From an uncultured Alphaproteobacteria bacterium (GTDB lineage: Bacteria > Pseudomonadota > Alphaproteobacteria > HIMB59): a DNA stretch of 61,480 bases. The notes under the pieces were generated by a model. That model was not told the origin of the DNA and searched no databases. It was given only the letters and a program-made list of their open reading frames with translations. This document shows positions 26,307 through 34,487 of the stretch, piece after piece (position 1 is the stretch's first letter; every line of letters starts with the position of its first letter). Both the position numbers and the translations under genes were made by a program. The DNA is taken from assembly GCA_902524245.1 (NCBI GenBank), contig CABZCN010000007.1, positions 1 to 61,480 on the forward strand, read 5' to 3'.

Positions 26307-27326
26307 TTGGAAATCGGTATAGACAGTTTTGCAGATAAAAGAGAAGGCTCAGATAGTGTTAAAGCCATTAATAATGTTATTGATAGGATTATTTTTGCAG
26401 ATGAAGTTGGATTAAATTCATTTGGTATAGGAGAGCATCATAGAAAAGAATTTTTAGACTCAGCACCATTTATGATATTATCTGCTGCTGCAGCACAAAC
26501 AAAAAATATTAAGCTAATAAGTGCTGTAACTGTTTTAAGTGCAGCAGATCCTGTTCGTGTATTTCAAAACTTGTCTACTCTTGATCTGATATCTGGAGGT
26601 AGGGCAGAAATGGTTGCTGGAAGAGGATCATTTTCTGAAGCCTTTCCATTGTTTGGTTTGGATTTCAAAGATTACGATGAGTTGTTTATTGAAAAGCTCG
26701 GTTTACTTTTAAAAATTAGAGAAAATGAATTTGTTAGTTGGTCTGGTAAATTTAGACCTTCGATAAATAATTTACCTATTTATCCAAGACCCATTCAAAA
26801 CCCTGTCCCAATTTGGTTAGGTGTTGGTGGCACACCTCAATCTTTTGCTAGAGCAGGCTCAATGGGCTTACCTTTAATGATTGCTATAATAGGAGGTAAT
26901 ACTCATCGCTTTAAGCCCTTGGTAGATATTTATAGACAGGCAGGTAAAGAAGCAGGACATCCCCCAGAAAAACTCTCAGTAGGACTTCATTCATTAGGAT
27001 ATGTCGCATATAGTATGGATGAAGCAATAGATTTGTATTATGAGGGTTATCATAAAATGTTTACAAAAATTGGAAAAGAAAGAGGTTGGGGCCCTGTGAC
27101 GAGAGACCAATTTGACAATCAAATTGGTCCATTAGGCGCTATAGTTTTAGGAGATCCAGATCAGGTTGCTGAAAAGATTATGAGACATAGTCAAGCCCTT
27201 GGAGGTATTGATAGATTCCAATTTCAAATGGATATTGCTGATATTACCCATGAAAATTTAATCAAATCTATTGAACTGATTGGCAAAGAAGTAATTCCTA
27301 GGATAAATAGGACAAAAAGCCCCTAA
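26307..27326 (+). CDS. LLM-class (luciferase-like) flavin-dependent oxidoreductase
   Basis: A 339-residue TIM-barrel F420/FMN-dependent monooxygenase-like protein. Visible landmarks: the start MEIGIDSFADKREG, FGIGEHHRKEF (conserved His pair), SAVTVLSAADPVRVFQ, GRAEMVAGRGSF, IYPRPIQNPVPIWLG and PLGAIVLGDPDQVAEK. The substrate is unknown. It starts with TTG, nine bases after the SDR stop, and no ATG gives the family N terminus. Its stop codon lies inside a terminator hairpin. The SDR/LLM pair is inserted between the two arms of the heme locus; I see no direct sequence link to heme chemistry. Confidence 0.87.
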   Translation: MEIGIDSFADKREGSDSVKAINNVIDRIIFADEVGLNSFGIGEHHRKEFLDSAPFMILSAAAAQTKNIKLISAVTVLSAADPVRVFQNLSTLDLISGGRAEMVAGRGSFSEAFPLFGLDFKDYDELFIEKLGLLLKIRENEFVSWSGKFRPSINNLPIYPRPIQNPVPIWLGVGGTPQSFARAGSMGLPLMIAIIGGNTHRFKPLVDIYRQAGKEAGHPPEKLSVGLHSLGYVAYSMDEAIDLYYEGYHKMFTKIGKERGWGPVTRDQFDNQIGPLGAIVLGDPDQVAEKIMRHSQALGGIDRFQFQMDIADITHENLIKSIELIGKEVIPRINRTKSP

Positions 27327-27337
27327 TTAGAGGCTTT
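27316..27337 (+). terminator. Terminator hairpin overlapping the LLM gene stop
   Basis: AAAGCC (27316-27321) pairs with GGCTTT (27332-27337), with an inner CTA/TAG extension broken by one mismatch. An A-run precedes and a T-run is included in the second arm. The TAA stop lies within the stem-loop. It separates the SDR/LLM pair from hemA. Confidence 0.65.
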
Positions 27338-27389
27338 ATGCGTCTTTATTGCAGTATCTTTTAAATTAGTAAAAAATAAATTAATATTT

Positions 27390-28658
27390 GTGAAAAATCA
27401 TAATTGGAAATCTAATTATTTAAGCACCCTTCAATCTGAAATTGATAAAATTAAGGATGAAGGCCACTACAGAGTATTTAACAACATAGAAAGAAAAGCC
27501 GGACAGTATCCCAAAGCTACAAGACATAGTAATGGTCAAACCGAAGAGATTGATGTCTGGTGTTCAAATGATTACTTAGGCATGAGCCAGAACAAAGAAG
27601 TTATTTCCGCAATGCAATCTGCTGCTGAAAAGTTAGGAGCTGGAAGCGGAGGAACAAGGAACATATCAGGTACTACTAATTTCCATATTCAACTCGAAAA
27701 AGAAATCGCACTCTTACATAAAAAAGAAAGAGCTCTAGCATTTAATTCTGGATATAGTGCTAATGAGTCTGCACTAAAGTCTATTATATCTGCTTTTGAT
27801 AATTGTTTAGTTTTAAGTGATGAACTAAATCACGCATCACTTATAGAAGGAATTCGTACAAGTAAAAAAGAAAAAGCTATTTATCGTCATAATGATGTAA
27901 AACACCTAAAGGACATTCTAAAGGGAGTAGATTTTTCTCGACCAAAAATCATCGTCTTGGAGTCTGTCTATTCAATGGAAGCTGATTTTGCACCACTAGA
28001 AGACATTATTCAGGTTGCTCAGGATAATGGAGCATTAATATACTTAGATGAAGTTCATGCTGTAGGTTTATACGGTCCCAACGCAGCAGGTGTAGCAGAT
28101 CAAAAAGGATTATCTGAGCATATTGATATTATCAATGGAACATTGGCAAAAGCATTTGGTCTAGCTGGAGGCTACATAGCCTCGACTGAGACAATAATTG
28201 ATTTTGTTAGAAGTTTTTCAAAAGGATTTATTTTCACAACATCCATGTGCCCAGCAGTAGCTGCTGGAAGTCTAGAGAGCATTAGACAAGTAAAGAAAAA
28301 CGATGAAATTCGATCTTCATTCTTTGAGAATGTTGATTTTGTTAAAAAAGAACTACGAACCGCAGGTATTCCTTTTTTAGACTCAGGTTCACATATAATC
28401 CCAGTATTAATTGGAGATAGCAAATTATGTAAAGAGATTAGTGATTTTCTTTTAAATGAGCACCAGGTTTATGTTCAGCCTATTAATTATCCAACAGTCC
28501 CAAAAGGAACTGAGAGAATAAGAATAACTCCCACTCCATGTCATGACTCAGAGTCTACTGAAAAATTTGTAGAAGCTTTGAAAGATGCTTGGTTTAAATT
28601 TATGCCTCAGTTAGTTAAATTTGAAAATCAATTTACTAATAAAATCAAAGTAATTTAA
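27390..28658 (+). CDS. hemA: 5-Aminolevulinate synthase (C4 pathway)
   Basis: PLP-dependent condensation of glycine with succinyl-CoA, the committed heme step in alphaproteobacteria. The glycine-rich AGSGGTRNISGTTNFH is at about residues 84-99, LDEVHAVGLYG at 219-229, and the PLP Lys254 lies in NGTLAKAFGLAGGY. The C-terminal PTVPKGTERIRITPTPCH is diagnostic of ALAS rather than of KBL or BioF. 422 residues, slightly longer than usual. The start is GTG. It lies on the plus strand, opposite to the other heme genes, with its own promoter region downstream of a terminator. Confidence 0.96.
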   Translation: MKNHNWKSNYLSTLQSEIDKIKDEGHYRVFNNIERKAGQYPKATRHSNGQTEEIDVWCSNDYLGMSQNKEVISAMQSAAEKLGAGSGGTRNISGTTNFHIQLEKEIALLHKKERALAFNSGYSANESALKSIISAFDNCLVLSDELNHASLIEGIRTSKKEKAIYRHNDVKHLKDILKGVDFSRPKIIVLESVYSMEADFAPLEDIIQVAQDNGALIYLDEVHAVGLYGPNAAGVADQKGLSEHIDIINGTLAKAFGLAGGYIASTETIIDFVRSFSKGFIFTTSMCPAVAAGSLESIRQVKKNDEIRSSFFENVDFVKKELRTAGIPFLDSGSHIIPVLIGDSKLCKEISDFLLNEHQVYVQPINYPTVPKGTERIRITPTPCHDSESTEKFVEALKDAWFKFMPQLVKFENQFTNKIKVI

Positions 28659-28702
28659 ACGCCTTATTTGATCAATCTATACATTTGTTATAAAACATAC
28701 TA

Positions 28703-29566
28703 ATGAGAGTAATTGCGTTTTATAGTTTCTTTAACGTATCCAATCCCAGATTATTAAAAGAGAGGTTAAATTTACACTTTCTTTTAAAACAAATAAAAGG
28801 TTCGATTATTGTCAGTGAGGAAGGTTTAAATGGTACAATAGCAGTCTCTTCAAAATTAGAAAAAAAAATTATCGACTATTTAATGTCTTTAGGAGTCACT
28901 AAAGAAAATATAAAAATATCAGACTTTAATGGCCAAAGAATTTTTAACGAGTTTAAAATTAAACTTAAAAAGGAAATAGTTACATCTGATTTTGGATTAA
29001 AAATTTCAGATATTAAAAAATCTAAATTTATTGAACCAAGTGATTGGGATAAATTTGCTAATGATAAAAATGTAGAAATTCTTGATACAAGAAATGATTA
29101 TGAATTTAAAATTGGTCATTATAAAAATGCTATCAACCCTAAAATTGAGACATTTAAAGATTTCAAAAATTATATAAAGAATAACAAAGAAAAATTTCAG
29201 AATAAAAAAGTTGGTATTTATTGTACAGGTGGTATTAGATGTGAAAAAGCAGGACCTTTAATGGAAAAATATGGTATTGAGACATATCAACTTAAAGGAG
29301 GAATATTAAAATATTTTGAAACCACATCTGCTGACTCATGGAAGGGTGAGTGCTTTGTTTTTGACTACAGAGTATCTTTGAACAAGCAACTTTCTCAAGG
29401 TACGAGTAAGCTCTGTTACGGGTGTAACATGCCTTTAACTCCAAGAGAGAGAAAATCTCCTAAATATGAAGAGGGATATTCATGTTCCATCTGTTTTGAT
29501 AATATGACAAAAAAAAAGAGACGTTCTCTCAAAGATAAGCGAGAACATTGGAAAAAAGTTCTTTAA
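28703..29566 (+). CDS. trhO: tRNA uridine(34) hydroxylase TrhO (rhodanese-type)
   Basis: Oxygen-dependent hydroxylation of U34 to ho5U in tRNA. The N-terminal domain runs to about residue 105 (VSEEGLNGTIAVS near 38-50), followed by a rhodanese domain with the active-site loop YCTGGIRCEKAG (Cys174). The C-terminal tail carries a CYGC and CSIC cysteine pair plus a Lys/Arg-rich end, as in bacterial YceA/TrhO. 287 residues. It lies 44 bases after hemA and 52 before rpmG. The ATG gives the family N terminus MRVIAFYSFF. Confidence 0.93.
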   Translation: MRVIAFYSFFNVSNPRLLKERLNLHFLLKQIKGSIIVSEEGLNGTIAVSSKLEKKIIDYLMSLGVTKENIKISDFNGQRIFNEFKIKLKKEIVTSDFGLKISDIKKSKFIEPSDWDKFANDKNVEILDTRNDYEFKIGHYKNAINPKIETFKDFKNYIKNNKEKFQNKKVGIYCTGGIRCEKAGPLMEKYGIETYQLKGGILKYFETTSADSWKGECFVFDYRVSLNKQLSQGTSKLCYGCNMPLTPRERKSPKYEEGYSCSICFDNMTKKKRRSLKDKREHWKKVL

Positions 29567-29618
29567 TTTCATTAAATATCAATGTTGACCAAATTCAAAA
29601 TTAGTTTAGTTTACGCCA

Positions 29619-29813
29619 ATGGCTAAAAAGTCTACATACCAACTTAAACAGCTAATACCTGAAGAAAAACCTGAAACCGGCACAAAATATATTGTACGTA
29701 AACCCACTAAAGGATTGAAAGTTTCTGACAAACTTCGCCAGAGAAAGTATGACCCTGTTTTGAAACAGCATGTTTGGTTTGTAGAAAAGAAAATGCCTCC
29801 TCATAGTAAATAA
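29619..29813 (+). CDS. rpmG: 50S ribosomal protein L33
   Basis: A 64-residue basic protein. The C-terminal DKLRQRKYDPVLKQHVWFVE and KK match the L33 core (KMTKRKYDPVAKKHV pattern). The N-terminal MAKKSTYQLKQL is also L33-like. It is longer than the usual 50-56 residues, with a short insertion (EEKPETG) and a PPHSK tail. It lacks the Cys pairs of zinc-binding L33, so it is the C-minus form. Its stop is followed in the same frame, 18 bases later, by the photolyase coding region. Confidence 0.88.
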   Translation: MAKKSTYQLKQLIPEEKPETGTKYIVRKPTKGLKVSDKLRQRKYDPVLKQHVWFVEKKMPPHSK

Positions 29814-29831
29814 TTTTGTTATTATTTTATC

Positions 29832-31238
29832 ATCGAAAATAGAACTTTATATTGGCTGAGAAGAGACTTTAGGATTACTGATAATCCCTGTCTGGAATTT
29901 ATATCAAAACAAAAATCCCCAGCATTACTTGTTTATATATATGATGACATTGAAAAGAAAGCCACTGGAGATGCTGGTCAATGGTGGTTAAATAAAACTC
30001 TTCATTTGCATTCCAAGAATTTAGAACAAAAATTTAATGTAAAGCTTATTATCACTGATGGTGAAGCAAAAAAAAATCTCTCACACCTAATTGAAAAATA
30101 CAAAATTTCATCATTAATTTGGAATAGGCTCTACTCAGACCAATCTATTAAAAGAGACACTGAGATAAAGAGTTTTTTTAAAAATAAAAATATTCATGTT
30201 GAAACTTTTAATTCACACTTACTTAATGAGCCCTGGGAAATACAAAATAACTCTGGTCAGTTCTTTAAAGTTTTTACTCCTTATTGGAAAACTGCTTTTA
30301 AAGTTTATTTGAACAAGAAATTTTCTTACCAAAAAAATTCATTAATCAAATCATTTAAACACAATGAAAAAACTAAAATCGATTTTTTATCAAATAGAAG
30401 TTGGTATGAGAAGTTTAATAATTATTGGAGTCCAGGAGAGGATGCAGCTTTGAAAAAAATTGAGACTTACATTTCTTCTCATATAGATAAATATGATGTA
30501 AATAGAAATAGGCCTGATTTTGATCAAACATCAAGAATATCTCCTCACTTAAGATTTGGAGAGATATCCCCGCGGGTAATAGTTGAAAAAATCCAAAATT
30601 CAAAAAAATCTAATAATGCTGTAAATACTTATTTATCAGAAATTGGCTGGCGAGAATTTTCTTATTCATTGTTGTATTATTCTGAAGATTTATCAACTAA
30701 ACCGATTAACCCAAAATTTAAAAAATTCCCATGGAGAAGTAGTAAAAAAGATTTTGCTTTATGGACTGAGGGTAAAACAGGCATACCTCTTGTAGACGCT
30801 GCAATGAGTCAAATTTATGAAGAGGGATGGATGCATAATAGGCTTAGAATGGTTGTTGGAAGTTTTCTTGTGAAAAATTTATTATTAAACTGGACATTAG
30901 GTGAGCAGTATTTTCAAAAAAGTTTACTAGATTATGATGAAGCTAGTAATGCAGCTGGATGGCAGTGGATAGCAGGCTGTGGCGCAGATGCTTCCCCATA
31001 TTTTCGTGTATTTAATCCTGTGCTTCAGTCAGAGAAGTTCGATCCACAGGCTCAATTTATCTTGAAGTATATTCCACAATTAAAAATATTTAATTCATCA
31101 AAAACAGTATTTGAGCCATATTTAGATAAAAAATTATTAGATAGTTTAGTCAAAGAAAAAAAATATGTTAATCCAATCGTTGATTTGAAAGATTCCCGCA
31201 ACAGAGCACTTGATGCCTATCAACAAACGAAATCATAA
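29832..31238 (+). CDS. phrB: Class I CPD-type deoxyribodipyrimidine photolyase, start codon not standard
   Basis: Light-driven repair of cyclobutane pyrimidine dimers with FAD. Family blocks: LYWLRRDFRITDNPCL at the very N terminus, GDAGQWWLNKTL, EIGWREFSYSLLY, GWMHNRLRMVVGSF, and DYDEASNAAGWQWIAGCGAD with the FAD and electron-chain Trp residues. About 468 residues, like E. coli PhrB. The reading frame is open from 29814 but has no ATG, GTG or TTG before the LRRD motif. The most natural start is ATC at 29832 (next to ATC at 29829). The first conventional start, TTG 30006, would delete the antenna-domain N terminus. It heads the COG2907/DUF1365/CFA-like block. Confidence 0.85.
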   Translation: MENRTLYWLRRDFRITDNPCLEFISKQKSPALLVYIYDDIEKKATGDAGQWWLNKTLHLHSKNLEQKFNVKLIITDGEAKKNLSHLIEKYKISSLIWNRLYSDQSIKRDTEIKSFFKNKNIHVETFNSHLLNEPWEIQNNSGQFFKVFTPYWKTAFKVYLNKKFSYQKNSLIKSFKHNEKTKIDFLSNRSWYEKFNNYWSPGEDAALKKIETYISSHIDKYDVNRNRPDFDQTSRISPHLRFGEISPRVIVEKIQNSKKSNNAVNTYLSEIGWREFSYSLLYYSEDLSTKPINPKFKKFPWRSSKKDFALWTEGKTGIPLVDAAMSQIYEEGWMHNRLRMVVGSFLVKNLLLNWTLGEQYFQKSLLDYDEASNAAGWQWIAGCGADASPYFRVFNPVLQSEKFDPQAQFILKYIPQLKIFNSSKTVFEPYLDKKLLDSLVKEKKYVNPIVDLKDSRNRALDAYQQTKS

Positions 31239-32505
31239 TTTGAAAAAAAGCATAGCTATAATTGGATCTGGTATAGCGGGATTATCTACAGCATATTTTT
31301 CACAAGAATATTTTGATGTAACACTATTTGAGAAAAATGATTATTTAGGTGGGCATGCAAATACAAGAGAAGTCAAAGATAGTAATGGAAATACTATACC
31401 AATAGATACAGGTTTTATTGTCTACAATGAACTGACATACCCAAATTTAACAAAATTTTTTGATCTTCTCAAAGTCGAAACTGTTAATAGCAATATGTCC
31501 TTTAGTTTTCTTAATGAGGAAAACAAATTCGAGTACGGGGGAGGAAGTTTAAGTGCATTATTTGCAGATCATAAAAATTTTTTTAATTTAAAATTCTACA
31601 AAATGTTAAAAGACATCATTATTTTTTATAAAGTTTATCAAAAAAAAAATATTACATCAGATATTTCAATTAGAGATTTTCTTAAAACAAAAAATTACTC
31701 TGATGAATTTATTAATTTCCATCTTGTTCCTTTAATTTCAAGTATTTGGTCAACTCCCGATCAAGACTCTCTTAATCAGCCATTAAAAAGTATTATTAAT
31801 TTTTTTCAAAATCACAAATTGTTTAATTTCACGAATAGACCACAATGGAAAACAATAAGAAATGGTTCTAAACAATATATCAATTTATTAATTAATTCTG
31901 CAAAATTTAAAGTCAAAAAGTCATGTAGAATTCAAAAAATTTCAAGAAATGACAAGATTGAAATTTTCTTTGAAGGAAAAAAATCTGTTTTTGACATTAT
32001 AATATTTGCATGTCCTCCCAACCATTTTTTTCCTCTTTTAGATAAAATACATCAGAAAGAGCATGAGGTTTTAAATGAATTTGATTTTCAAAAAAATTTA
32101 GCACAATTGCATCAAAATAACTCTCTTATGCCAACTCATTTAAAAGCTTGGTCAAGTTGGAATTTTCATACGAATTTAAATAATAAATGCACTTTAAGTT
32201 ATTGGATGAATAAATTGCAACCACTAGAAACTAATGACAATTTCTTTGTCTCTTTAAATCAGGATCAAAATCAGAATCACTATCAAACAATTTACGAACA
32301 TCCAATATTCTCACCTAAAACTTTAAATGCCCAAAAAAATATTTCACAAATTCAAGGCTATGAGAATTCTTATTATGTTGGTAGTTATCTTGGCTATGGT
32401 TTTCATGAAGACGGTATTCAATCTGCTATAAAAGTTTGTAAAAGGTTAAATATTGATTTGAAGGAGTTTAAAAATGCGGATACATCAAGAGTGCAATGGA
32501 ATTAA
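31213..32505 (+). CDS. FAD/NAD(P)-binding amine-oxidase-like protein (COG2907)
   Basis: A flavoprotein of about 430 residues. The dinucleotide motif IAIIGSGIAGLSTAYF is near residues 13-28, LGGHANTREV and IPIDTGFIVYNELTYPNL follow, and the C-terminal GSYLGYGFHEDGIQSA closes the FAD site. This is the COG2907 group that sits with DUF1365 and CFA-synthase-like genes in many proteobacteria. There the module acts on membrane fatty acids during light or singlet-oxygen stress; the exact reaction of this member is inference. Starts: ATG 31213 (26-base overlap with phrB) or TTG 31240, which would begin MKKSIAIIG; both are plausible. Confidence 0.85.
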   Translation: MPINKRNHNLKKSIAIIGSGIAGLSTAYFSQEYFDVTLFEKNDYLGGHANTREVKDSNGNTIPIDTGFIVYNELTYPNLTKFFDLLKVETVNSNMSFSFLNEENKFEYGGGSLSALFADHKNFFNLKFYKMLKDIIIFYKVYQKKNITSDISIRDFLKTKNYSDEFINFHLVPLISSIWSTPDQDSLNQPLKSIINFFQNHKLFNFTNRPQWKTIRNGSKQYINLLINSAKFKVKKSCRIQKISRNDKIEIFFEGKKSVFDIIIFACPPNHFFPLLDKIHQKEHEVLNEFDFQKNLAQLHQNNSLMPTHLKAWSSWNFHTNLNNKCTLSYWMNKLQPLETNDNFFVSLNQDQNQNHYQTIYEHPIFSPKTLNAQKNISQIQGYENSYYVGSYLGYGFHEDGIQSAIKVCKRLNIDLKEFKNADTSRVQWN

Positions 32506-33248
32506 TTTCCTCTCATTGTTTTGGAATAGGTAAAATAATTCATAAAAGAACAAGGGATACTGATAATTTTTTTCAATATAATGCACCTTACTTAAGTATA
32601 AATCTAAGTAACACAATAAATATCCATCCATTTATATCTCTAAATAGATTTAATTTTTTTTCAATTTTTTATAAACAGCACGGATTTAGAAATAAAAAAA
32701 AGAGTTTATATGATTTTGCAAAAAATGTTGCTGAAAAACACAATATTAATTTTAATAGTATTCAATTTATATGTATCCCATCAATTGTTGGTTATTCTTT
32801 TAATCCTATTAGCTTTTATTTATATCTTGATAGTAAAAATAAAGTTAAGTCGATCATATATGAAGTGAAAAATACATTTGGAGACCAAGTTCATTATTTA
32901 ACTTTGAACAAGTTTAAAGATAAAGAGTTTAAAAAAAATATGTATGTATCACCATTTATTGAAATGGACTGCACTTATAAGATTTCTTCAAAAAATAAAA
33001 GAAAAGACCATTTTTTTTGTAATATTAATCAATTTAACCTTAAAAAGGAGCAAATATTTTATGCCTCTATAGATTTAAATTTAAAAGAAATAACTTTCTA
33101 TAATTTTATTTTGTTTTTAATTTTAAATATTTTTGGGAGTGTAAAAACAATCACTCTTATTCACTATCAGGCAATCAAGCTTTTTTTAAAAAAAAGTAAA
33201 TTCTTTAAATATTCCAATAGAATAAAAGATAATCTATACTTAGATTAA
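32496..33248 (+). CDS. DUF1365-family protein
   Basis: A 250-residue protein. Family landmarks: HCFGIGKIIHKRT, APYLSINLSN, YKQHGFRNKKKSLYDF, IPSIVGYSFNPISFYLYLD and the strongly conserved IIYEVKNTFGDQVHYL. A hydrophobic segment near the C terminus suggests membrane association. DUF1365 has no proven reaction, but it is almost always between the COG2907 and CFA-like genes, as here. It overlaps the COG2907 gene by ten bases and lies 18 before the CFA-like gene. Confidence 0.88.
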   Translation: MELISSHCFGIGKIIHKRTRDTDNFFQYNAPYLSINLSNTINIHPFISLNRFNFFSIFYKQHGFRNKKKSLYDFAKNVAEKHNINFNSIQFICIPSIVGYSFNPISFYLYLDSKNKVKSIIYEVKNTFGDQVHYLTLNKFKDKEFKKNMYVSPFIEMDCTYKISSKNKRKDHFFCNINQFNLKKEQIFYASIDLNLKEITFYNFILFLILNIFGSVKTITLIHYQAIKLFLKKSKFFKYSNRIKDNLYLD

Positions 33249-33266
33249 TTAAATTTAGGTAAAATC

Positions 33267-34436
33267 TTGTTTATTGATAGATATATAAAAAAAGTTTGTT
33301 CTAAAATCAGATATGGATCTTTGACTTTAAATGTTAAGGGTAAATCTTATGAGTTTTACGGTGAATTAGGGGGTCCTTCAGTGCATTTAACAATTAGTAG
33401 TATCTCTATGATATGGGATTTGTATTTTCGTGGTTCAGTCGGGCTTGGTGAAGCTTATATAAAAAAGAAATTTGAAGCAGACGATTTAAGTAAATTCTTA
33501 GAATTTGGCGCACTAAATGAAAGAGCTTTTGGTAACGAAATGAGTGGATCTAAGTTTTACAGATTTTTATCAAAAAAATATATGAATAAAACTAAAAACT
33601 CATTATTTCAGAGTAAAAAAAATATTCATGCTCACTATGATCTTGGTAACGACTTCTATTTGGAGTGGCTGGATGATACTTTAACTTATTCCTCAGGTTT
33701 TTTTAAAACAGGCTTGGAAACGTTATCTGAGGCACAAAAAAATAAATTTGAAAGTCTTATTGAGGGTAATGAGCCTAGACCAGGCGATCATGTTTTAGAA
33801 ATTGGGTCTGGATGGGGAAGTTTTGCTTTTTATTTAATTTCAAAATTCCCTGATATCAAAATCGATACTTTAACTATCTCAAAAGAGCAATACGAATTTG
33901 TAAAAACAAAAATTAGAGAACATCATTTAGAAAATAAGCTAAATGTCATATATAAAGATTACAGAGAACATCAAGGAGAATATTCTAGAATTTACTCCAT
34001 TGAAATGTTTGAGGCTGTTGGAATACAATATTGGCAAACTTATTTTGAAAAAATTAAAGACTTGTTAAAACCATCGGGAGTCTTTTCAATGCAAACTATT
34101 GTAATCTTTGAAGATTTCTTTGAGAGGTATACTCGAAAAATTGATTTTATTCAAAAATATATTTTTCCTGGTGGAATGTTACCATCAGTAAAAGCTTTAG
34201 AAAAAATAGCTAATCAAAAAAAATTCGACTTCCAAATTAAAAATCAAATGGCCGATAGTTATTATCAAACACTTGAGATGTGGAGAAAAAATTTTAACAA
34301 TAAATGGGATATAATTAAAAATTTAGGTTACTCTGAAGATTTCAAAAGAATGTGGAATTTTTACTTATCATATTGTTCAGGAGGTTTTAAGGCAAAAACT
34401 ATTGATGTATATCAGATAGATTTTATCAATAAGTAA
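33267..34436 (+). CDS. Cyclopropane-fatty-acyl-phospholipid synthase-like methyltransferase
   Basis: A SAM-dependent lipid methyltransferase, 389 residues. NIHAHYDLGNDFYLEWL and LTYSSGFF open the catalytic domain (about 115-145), VLEIGSGWGSFAFYL is the SAM site, and SIEMFEAVGIQYWQTYF carries the conserved Glu. The Cys that binds bicarbonate in E. coli CFA synthase (YSCAYW) is Ser here (YSSGFF), and the His after FE is Ala. So it belongs with the CFA-like paralogues of photolyase clusters and may methylate rather than cyclopropanate unsaturated fatty acids (inference). The start is TTG. It is followed by a DUF3833 lipoprotein. Confidence 0.88.
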   Translation: MFIDRYIKKVCSKIRYGSLTLNVKGKSYEFYGELGGPSVHLTISSISMIWDLYFRGSVGLGEAYIKKKFEADDLSKFLEFGALNERAFGNEMSGSKFYRFLSKKYMNKTKNSLFQSKKNIHAHYDLGNDFYLEWLDDTLTYSSGFFKTGLETLSEAQKNKFESLIEGNEPRPGDHVLEIGSGWGSFAFYLISKFPDIKIDTLTISKEQYEFVKTKIREHHLENKLNVIYKDYREHQGEYSRIYSIEMFEAVGIQYWQTYFEKIKDLLKPSGVFSMQTIVIFEDFFERYTRKIDFIQKYIFPGGMLPSVKALEKIANQKKFDFQIKNQMADSYYQTLEMWRKNFNNKWDIIKNLGYSEDFKRMWNFYLSYCSGGFKAKTIDVYQIDFINK

Positions 34437-34487
34437 ATTAAATCTGTTAAAGATCTACTTTCATCAATGAGCGTATTGATTGTGTGT

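Noticed and set aside
30006-31238. Photolyase starting at the first conventional start codon (TTG 30006)
   Set aside because: It would remove the conserved LYWLRRDFRITDNP start of the antenna domain, which is clearly coded in the same frame upstream.
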